DNA from: Lumnitzera littorea
Lineage: Eukaryota > Streptophyta > Magnoliopsida > Myrtales > Combretaceae
Direction of reading: 5' to 3'
Length of the DNA: 64,000 nucleotides
Assembly: GCA_024138015.1 (NCBI GenBank)
Contig: JAMXBB010000001.1
Coordinates: forward strand, 94,721,740 to 94,785,739
Shown here: positions 57,721 to 64,000 of the stretch, piece after piece
Position numbering within the stretch: position 1 is the stretch's first letter
How the letters are laid out: each line of letters begins with the position of its first letter
Translations under genes and position numbers: made by a program
Notes under the pieces: generated by a model
The model's input: only the letters and a program-made list of their open reading frames with translations
Databases searched by the model: none
Told to the model about the DNA's origin: nothing

Positions 57721-58895
57721 GACATTAAAGATAAATTTCCTAAAGAAAGATTGTTTTCCCTTTGCATAATAACAACCCACACAATTCCATGGTTTGTTGA
57801 TATAGCAAATTATTTGGTTGGGAAGGTTCGACCTCTAGATTTGGATCACCACAAGAAAAAGAAGTTTTTCTTGGAGTTAAAACATTACTTTTGGCAAGAT
57901 CCTTTTCTTTTTCGAGTATGTGCTAATCAAATTATCCAACGCTGTGTAACACATGAAGAAGGACAGAAAATTTTGTTCCATTGCCATAGTGGACCAACAG
58001 GTGATCACTATAACATAAACAAAATAGCTCAAAAAGTGTTGAAGGTTGGCTTTTACTACCTAAGTATATTTTGGGATGCTCATAATTATTTTGCAGCTTG
58101 TAATAGGTGTCAAAGATTTGGGAATGTTTCTAAGAATGATGAAATGCCATAGAATTATTTATTAGAATGTGAAGTCTTTGATGTTTGGGGAATAGACTTC
58201 ATGGGACCATTCTCGAGTTCTTATGGTAATAAGTACATTTTAGTTACAGTCGATTATGTGTCAAAGTAGGTTGAAGCTCAAGCTTTACAGACAAATGATG
58301 CTAGGGTGGTAGCAAAAATTTTGAGAAAGTTATTTTCTAGATTTGGAGCACCCTAAGCATTGATTAGTGATAGAAGAACTCACTTTTGCAACAACCAGAT
58401 TGAGCAAGTCCTTAATAGATGTGGTGTACACCATAAGATGGCCACTCCTTACCAACCACAAACAAGTGGCTAAGTGGAGGTATCTAATAGGGACTTAAAA
58501 AGGGTTTTGGAGAAGATTGTAGCACATAACAAAAAAGATTGGGTTGATAAGCTAAATGATGCTATATAGGCATACCAAACTGCTTACAAGACTCCATCAG
58601 GTACTACACCTTATCAATTGGTGTATGGTAAGGCCTGCCATTTACTGGTAGAGATTGAACATAAGACTTATTAGGCTTTAAAGACAGCAAATATGGATTA
58701 TCAGGCAGCCGATAAACTTAGGCATTTCCAACTTAAGGAATTGGACGAGTGACTTTAAATAGCTTATCAAAACAATTAAATGTGTAAGGAGCAAGCTAAA
58801 CATTTTCATGATTCTAGGATTAAGCACCCCAAGCAATTTAAGGAGATGATCCAATACTGCTGTACAATTCTAGACTTAAGGACTCGTTCAAGGAC
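57721..58895 (+). pseudogene. Integrase relic of F, C-terminus lost
   Basis: The longest open frame of the window (57442-58152, 236 codons) runs through RNase H into the integrase zinc domain (HCHSGPTGDH...CNRCQRFG). In-frame continuation gives VWGIDFMGPF, LISDRRTHF and VEVSNRDLKRVL, so the D, D and E of the catalytic triad are all present. WVDKLNDAI-stop-AYQTAYKTPSGTTPYQLVYGKACHL and KHPKQFKEM complete the core. The tail ends at the deletion junction (58900). Six or more stops interrupt it after 58152. Confidence 0.9.
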
Positions 58896-58900
58896 GAGTA

Positions 58901-60689
58901 GCTTCTCCTTCTTACTTTCTTTTTCTTCACCTGGTTCTTAGTAATTTTTCCAGGAAAAAAATAGCTCGATGGCAAGTGTTTAGGAGCCATTTCCATGTAG
59001 TTTTCATACGATTCCATACGATAAATTAGTGGAATCATGTACTTGGCTTAACCTAATTTCAATTTCTACCATTTTTCTATCCAAATTCATCCCCTTACAT
59101 AACCGAAATTGAGCTTCAAAATTAGAAAAGCCCAAATCATAGGTCAAAAACCATTTAATTTGAATCTTCGAATTAATGGATTTCTAGACTTTCTATGCAT
59201 GTTTAAGCTTCAATCAGTATAAAAGGAGCTCAGGGTACACCTTTTAATCATCAACAAACTTTGAAATCACTCAAGAAAAGATTTCAAAATCTCTCTCTCT
59301 CAACTCGCAGATTTCTCTCTCTTTAGATTAGAGAAGCTCGAAGTTATTTCGAGTGAAGCCACTGCTCCCAATGGCTTCCCCACAACGTAAGCGATCAAAT
59401 CCAACCCCTCTAGCAAGTAGCCATGACCCCTAGTTGCTCCACGTAAAAACTACCGCTACCAGCCAAGTCTAACAACTCCGAAACCACAACCAAATGTAAT
59501 GGCATCAATTCTATACCCATATTTGTCAACCCAATACTCATAAAAGTGCAGTTACCTAATTGAAATTCGCAATAGAAATTGAGTTGGATTGATTAGCTTA
59601 TTGCTGCCCATCCTTTTCCTCTTTAACCTGATTCTAACCCATCAACTTGATGATCCAACTCAACTGGGCTGATTCGACCCATGCCTAAAGCTTTCGATCT
59701 GGCTTGCTTCTCTTGTTTTGTTTTTTATTTATTTATTTATTTATTTAATTTATGTAATATGTAATTGTAATTGTAAAAAAAAATGAAAAGAAGAAAAAAA
59801 AGGGACATATTTGTTTGTTTTCTATCCTAATTAAGACTTAGAACAATAAAATAAAATAAAACTTAAATTAAATTAAATTAAATAGATTAATGAATAAATT
59901 AGGTTTTATCACTTAGAAAATAGTTTTTCAATAAAGACAAAACAAAATTAACCTTTTTTTCAAAATTAGGGCCTTTTTTAGAATTTTCAAAATAAATTAA
60001 CTTTTGGTCCTTTTAGAAAATTTCCTTAAATAATCAAATCAAATTAAAAAGTAAACCCGACTCATTTTCAAAATTAAAATTCACCAACCTACTAAATTTT
60101 TTTCCAAAAAAAACTACATACATTTGATCCCAAATAACAAATACAAAGGCAACTCTAAGGCAACATAAAAAAATGAAAAAAATTAGTTTTTCCACTATTA
60201 GTTACTCAATTTAGTAAAAAAATAAAAGAAAAGGTTTAGATTTCTTCCAATTTAGTTTAAGTTTACCCAATTTAATAAGATAAGATCCAATTCGTTAATT
60301 AATGATTGAGTCTCGTTTTATACGATAGTTTTTAGAAAAAAGGTGATTTTAGGAATTAAATCTAAATTTGGAAAGTGGATAATACCTGTAAGGGTTTAAA
60401 GAATCTAACCATCGGACTCGTGTTTTTGGTTTTTCAAAAGCCTTTTCTTTAAAATCGACTTTTTCCACGCAAGCTAGTGTCTAGATTAAAACCAAATCTA
60501 TCCGTTTGGTTTTAACCTAAATCATTGCCCAACCTCAATTGAGTAGTGACTCCAAAATGTTTTTAAGGATAAAAAGAACCATTTTTCTTTAAACCTTAAT
60601 TAAGGGTTACTATTAAACGGGTAAAGTTTAATATTGATCGATTTAAAAAAGACTTATCTATAAAAATCGAGAAAAAATCAGGCTCCACA
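58901..60689 (+). repeat. 3' LTR of D, first ~414 bp missing
   Basis: It matches 27826-29629 in order (GCTTCTCCTTCTT, TTTCTTTTTCTTCACC, TTAGGAGC.ATTTCCATGTA, TATAAAAGG at 59218, CT run at 59291) and ends GGCTCCACA. The part matching 27412-27825 is absent; F's integrase abuts it directly. Confidence 0.9.
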
Positions 60690-60694
60690 ATGAA
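60690..60694. repeat. Target site duplication of D (right copy)
   Basis: ATGAA pairs with ATAAA at 27407-27411. Confidence 0.8.
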
Positions 60695-61090
60695 CCAAGT
60701 AACTATTGCATTCGGTCTTGGGAATATGTATAGGGACAAAGTAGCATGTGATATCATCTACATGGGAGCTTCACATCTATTACTAGAAACACCTTGGTTA
60801 TTTGACTAATATGTTATTCACGACAAATATAAGACCTATGCCTTTGTTAAGGACGAGAAGAAGATTATGTTGCAACCTATGATGCCAACCCAAGTAAACA
60901 AGACCCATAATCAAGTCACCCGAGCTAGTAAGAAGAAAGCCCTAATAATGAGTCGAAGAGAGCCCTAAGCTACTGAAAAGGCTGAAGAGCATATGTTTTT
61001 GTTGATTAGAAGATTATTGCAAATGAGAGATTTGGAAGATATACCTAATGAGGCCGAAGCTTGATAGATGAATTTTTCAACCTATTTCCT
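60690..61090 (+). pseudogene. Protease relic of C, C-terminal part
   Basis: NQVTIAFGLGNMYRDKVACDIIYMGASHLLLETPWLFD is the continuation of the fragment ending at 27411 (family: I..GK..D.V.CD...M...HLLLGRPW). The linker to RT follows, with VIHDKYKTYAFVKDEKKIMLQP and MSRREP, ending at DIPNEA near 61060. Confidence 0.87.
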
Positions 61091-61099
61091 AAAAGGTTA

Positions 61100-62415
61100 C
61101 TGAAAGGACTACCTTCCAAGGCATAGAACATTGTATTGATCTACAGCTAGGTACAGTCCAACCAAAATGACTTGCCTACAGAATAAACCTCGAGCAAGTT
61201 GTTGAAGTGAAGGAGTAAGTGGATGAACTTATAGAGAGAGGTTATATGAGAGGGAGCATGAGCCCTTGTACTATACCAGCTCCGCTGGTCCCAAAGAAAG
61301 ATGGTTCATGATGCATGTGCATCAACAGTCGAAAGATCGACCATAACACTATCAAGTACAGATGTCCGATACCAAGGCTCAATAACATGTTAGATGAGCT
61401 TCATGGTGCTAAGATATTTTCAAAGACTGATTTATGAAGTGGTTACCACCAAATTCACATAAGACCAGGTGATGAATGGAAGATTGCGTTCAAGATAAGG
61501 CATGATCTCTATGAATGGTTAGTTATACCGTTTGGACTTACCAATGCGCCAGGCACATTTATGAGGCTAATGAACCATGTGATGTACCCTTTGATTGGAC
61601 AATGTGTGGTTTTGTACTTTAATGATATATTGGTATATAGTACCGACTTGAACAACCACGTTCAACATCTTCGAGCTATTTTTGATATTTTATGAGTCGA
61701 AAAGTTATATGGGAACTTGAAAAAGTGTACATTCTATCAAGATGAAGTAATTTTTCTAAGGTATGTAGTATTAGGGGAAGGAATCTGAGCTAATGAGGAA
61801 AAAATCTAAGCTATATTAGAGTGACCGATGCTGAAGAATGTCACTGAAATTTGAAGTTTACATAGTCTTACTTCTTTCTATAGGCGATTCATTAAAAACT
61901 TCAGTACCATTATAAGCCCCTTGACCAAGCTGACAAAAAAGAGTGATAGATTCAGATGGAATGACTAAGTTGAACAGAGCTTTAGGGAGATCAAGGAGAA
62001 GCTCACCTCCACCCTTATCCTATCATTACCAAATTTTGACAAGCTATTTAAACTAAAATACGATGCATTAGACGTTGGAATTGGAGCTGTCCTAATGAAA
62101 GAACGACGACCGATTACCTACCATAGTGAAAAGCTTAGTGGTGTCGCATTGAACTATTCTATGTGCGAGTTGTACTCTCTTTTTCAAGCTCTTACTATCA
62201 AGCAACACTACTTACTACCATGAGAGTTTGTTATTTACACTAATCATGAGTCATTAAAGCATCTCAAGAGTCAAAATAAACTTTCAAAAAGGCAAGCCAA
62301 GTGGCTAGAGTTCATGGAAGGTTTTCATATGTGATCTGGCATAAGAAAGAAAGCGCCAATGTGATCGCCGATGCTCTGTCATGTCAGCAAACGTTACTGA
62401 CGTCTTTGTAGACAA
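61100..62415 (+). pseudogene. Reverse transcriptase and RNase H relic of C
   Basis: VPKKDGS, YRCPIPRLNNMLDELHGAKIFSK, GYHQIHIRPGDEWKIAF and VIPFGLTNAPGTFMRLMNHVM lead to LYFNDILVYS (61612-61641). The first Asp of the Y-x-D-D box is Asn (codon 61621-61623, GAT to AAT). FYRRFIKNFSTIISPLTKL, then YDALDVGIGAVLMKERRPITY, LNYSMCELYSLFQAL and VIADALS, complete RNase H near 62385. About a dozen stops, and a frame change near 62330. Confidence 0.9.
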
Positions 62416-62519
62416 AATTACTAAGATTTTCACTTATCACTGAGCAATATATTCGTGACCTCCATTTTGGTCTCATTCTTGAACAATGCCAAGAAGGAGT
62501 TGTTGTTAAAGGTTATGCG

Positions 62520-63670
62520 TACCAAACTATTCCACGTGAGAGTTATTAATTAAGGAAGCTTATAATGATGGATTATCTGGTTATTTTGGAGAGACCAAAA
62601 CAGCTAATCTATTGAAGAAAAATTTTTACTTGCCTGGTATAACCAAGGATGTTCATAAGGTAGTTGGTAGTTATAAAGTGTGCAAAAGAGCTAAGGGAAA
62701 AAGAGAGCCTCATGGAGAGTATATGCCCCTGCCAACACTAACCTTACCTTAGGCCGACTTCAGCATAAACTTTATTTTAGGGTTGCCTCGCACATTCAGG
62801 GGAAAATACTCAATCTTTGTTGTAGTGGACCACTTCAGCAAATGGCACACTCCATCCTATGCCATTGAACTAACAATGCTTTATATATTGTTGATTTGTT
62901 TTTACAAGAAGTTATCTGACTACATGAAGTGTCAAAAACTATTGATTCAAATCAAGACATAAAATTCTAAAGCTATTTCTAGAAGACTCTTTGGAGAAGA
63001 TTAGGACTAAACTTATATTCAGCTCCAATGGCTACCCTCAAACTAACAGCTAAACTAAAATAGTGAACAAGACACTAGGTAACCTATTCAAAGCTGTTGT
63101 GGGAAAGAACTTAAAAGATTGGGATCTGTGTCTACTAGTTGTGGAGTTCACATACAACCGAACTATCCATAGCACCATTGAAAAGACCCTATTCAAGGTC
63201 GTCTATAGCCTCAATCCCATTATCCCACTAAATATGATCAGTACCCCTGCAACTACTAAAAAGAGTCAATCTGGAGTTAACCAAGCCTAAGAGTTGCAAG
63301 AGTTATGTTAGTTTGTGATAAGGAAGATCGCCAAATTTAATCAAAAACAGCAAGAGATTGATAGTTGAGGCCGCCAAACTATTTCTTTCAAGTTAGGAGA
63401 CTTAGTATGGATTTACCGTAGTCAAGAACAATTTTCACACTTGAGATAGAGCAAACTATCTCCAAAAGCTGATGGCCCATTTAAGGTCTTAAAGAAAACC
63501 AACCACAACGCTTATTAGATCAAACTACCTAAGAACTATGGTGTTTCCTCCACCTTCAATGTGTCCAAGCTAATTCTCCACCAACCAGAAGAAGAAGACC
63601 CTATAGGAGCCTAAGAAGAATAAGAACTAAAGACCACTTCAGATTTAAGGTCAAGTCTTTTCGACCCCCA
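62520..63670 (+). pseudogene. Integrase relic of C
   Basis: YFGETKTANLLKKNFYLPGITKDVHKVVGSYKVCKRAKG (62580-62700) has Tyr for the first Cys of the C-x2-C pair. The core has SINFILGLPRTFRGKYSIFVVVDHFSKW; the first catalytic Asp is Asn (62768-62770). The second half is frame-shifted (63063-63290 open: NKTLGNLFKAVVGKNLKDWDLCLLVVEFTYNR). The end, GVSSTFNVSKLILHQPEEEDPIGA, is followed by the 3' LTR; no chromodomain. Confidence 0.88.
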
Positions 63671-63676
63671 AGCAGA

Positions 63677-64000
63677 TGATAGGAATTAACTTCTCAAACC
63701 GATCACGCGTAATATTAGCTCAAAGCCCCGTCCAAGACAAGAATTTCTATCTCGATCTCCATGTTTCACTCTACTACCGACCTGAATGTCGAGCTCTCAC
63801 ATGCACCAACATAGTTCCTAAAGCTACCGAGCAGACATACTAACCTACTAAGCTAACGAGCCAACTCACCGAGCAACCATACCATGACACAGACAACATC
63901 CGATAGTACCAACCTCAAACGACTGTTCGAGCCAATCTCCCAAGCTGACCACCAGCATCTGATCTAATCCAAGTCAAATACTCTCTAGTGACTAACTAAC
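63677..64000 (+). repeat. 3' LTR of C, start only
   Basis: TGATAGGAATTAACTT begins a match to 24574 onward that continues to the window end, about a third of the LTR. The purine content just before it (CCCCCAAGCAGA) is poor, so the PPT is degraded. Confidence 0.85.

Larger units (their letters stand above)
51807..58900 (+). mobile_element. Element F: Athila-type gypsy retrotransposon, 3' end deleted
   Basis: A 5' LTR (51807-53454), a tRNA-Asp PBS (53461-53478), gag, protease, RT, RNase H and integrase run to about 58900. No env-like frame, PPT or 3' LTR remains, because the sequence passes directly into D's LTR. It sits in D's 3' UTR just after GTTGCTAGTCC..CTAAAGACG, which matches the start of E's 86-bp unit. 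Its frames are the longest in the window, which suggests it is among the youngest insertions here. Confidence 0.88.
27412..60689 (+). mobile_element. Element D: Tat/Ogre-type gypsy retrotransposon, hosting E and F
   Basis: About 15 kb without its insertions. Segments: 5' LTR 27412-29629; PBS and leader; ORF1 (30290-31414 and 43218-43770, split by E); gag, protease, RT, RNase H, second RNase H and integrase (44056-50480); 3' UTR with short repeats (50500-51806, cut by F); and a 3' LTR remnant (58901-60689). The extra ORF before gag, the DNGS-type protease, the two RNase H domains and the long LTRs together define the Tat/Ogre lineage of plant Ty3/gypsy elements. Confidence 0.9.
24574..64000 (+). 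mobile_element. Element C: gypsy element split by D, running off the window
   Basis: C has a 5' LTR (24574-25468), PBS, gag and the first half of protease up to 27411, then element D (27412-60689), then the rest of protease, RT, RNase H and integrase (60690-63670), and the start of the 3' LTR (63677 onward). The protease reads through the join: GALYV on the left and NQVTIAFGLGNMYRDKVACD on the right. The pentamers ATAAA (27407-27411) and ATGAA (60690-60694) are the target duplication of D with one transition. Confidence 0.9.

Overview
The window looks like pericentromeric or other repeat-dense heterochromatin from an AT-rich plant, probably a eudicot. The evidence is the families present: initiator-Met-primed Ty3/gypsy elements, a chromodomain-bearing Tekay/Del-type relic, a Tat/Ogre-type element with two RNase H domains, and an Athila-type element with a tRNA-Asp primer site. 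I found no host gene, rRNA, functional tRNA or CRISPR array. Every long reading frame I could assign is a decayed retrotransposon gene, and most of their stops sit where Gln, Trp or Arg codons are expected, as cytosine deamination would produce. The species cannot be named from the sequence.

Left part (1-14858). A cut LTR end (1-98, +) abuts an opposite-facing truncated LTR J (about 99-685, -). A minus-strand gypsy element G (961-14858) has 0.5-kb LTRs, a PBS and a PPT, but only a retropepsin relic (about 4380-4830) for coding capacity. G was hit twice: by a Tat-type LTR now solo (H, 1892-4359, -) and by a complete decayed gypsy element A (7133-13464, +) with two LTRs, PBS, gag, protease, RT, RNase H, integrase, PPT and an exact 5-bp target duplication (GCACA).

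Middle (14859-21347). About 5.5 kb of AT-rich sequence has no assignable coding content. It is followed by the end of a Tekay/Del-type pol gene, relic I (integrase core plus chromodomain, about 20345-21347).

Right part (21348-64000). This is a deep Russian-doll nest, read as I > B > C > D > (E and F). B (gypsy, 5' LTR 21348-22193) is cut at the start of its RT by C (5' LTR 24574-25468; 3' LTR starting 63677 and running off the window). C is split inside its protease by D, a Tat/Ogre-type element (5' LTR 27412-29629; 3' LTR remnant 58901-60689). The two halves of C's protease rejoin in frame across D, flanked by ATAAA/ATGAA. D carries an upstream ORF1, gag, protease, RT, RNase H, a second (archaeal-type) RNase H and integrase. 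D's ORF1 is interrupted by E (31415-42704), a non-autonomous Tat relative with 2.7-kb LTRs, a gag remnant, a duplicated leader and an 86-bp tandem array. D's 3' UTR is interrupted by F (51807-58900), an Athila-type element whose 3' end was deleted together with D's PPT and the first part of D's 3' LTR.

No element looks capable of autonomous movement now. The most interesting signals are regulatory or structural: a tRNA-like (pol III-type) module beside a 27-nt palindrome inside E's LTRs, a G-box/ACGT cluster in the same LTRs, six near-palindromic ATCAC-N4-GTGAT sites in F's LTR, the birth of an 86-bp tandem repeat, and a leader block present once in D and three times in E. All comparisons were made by eye, without alignment software, so boundaries not set by a TSD or LTR end are approximate.
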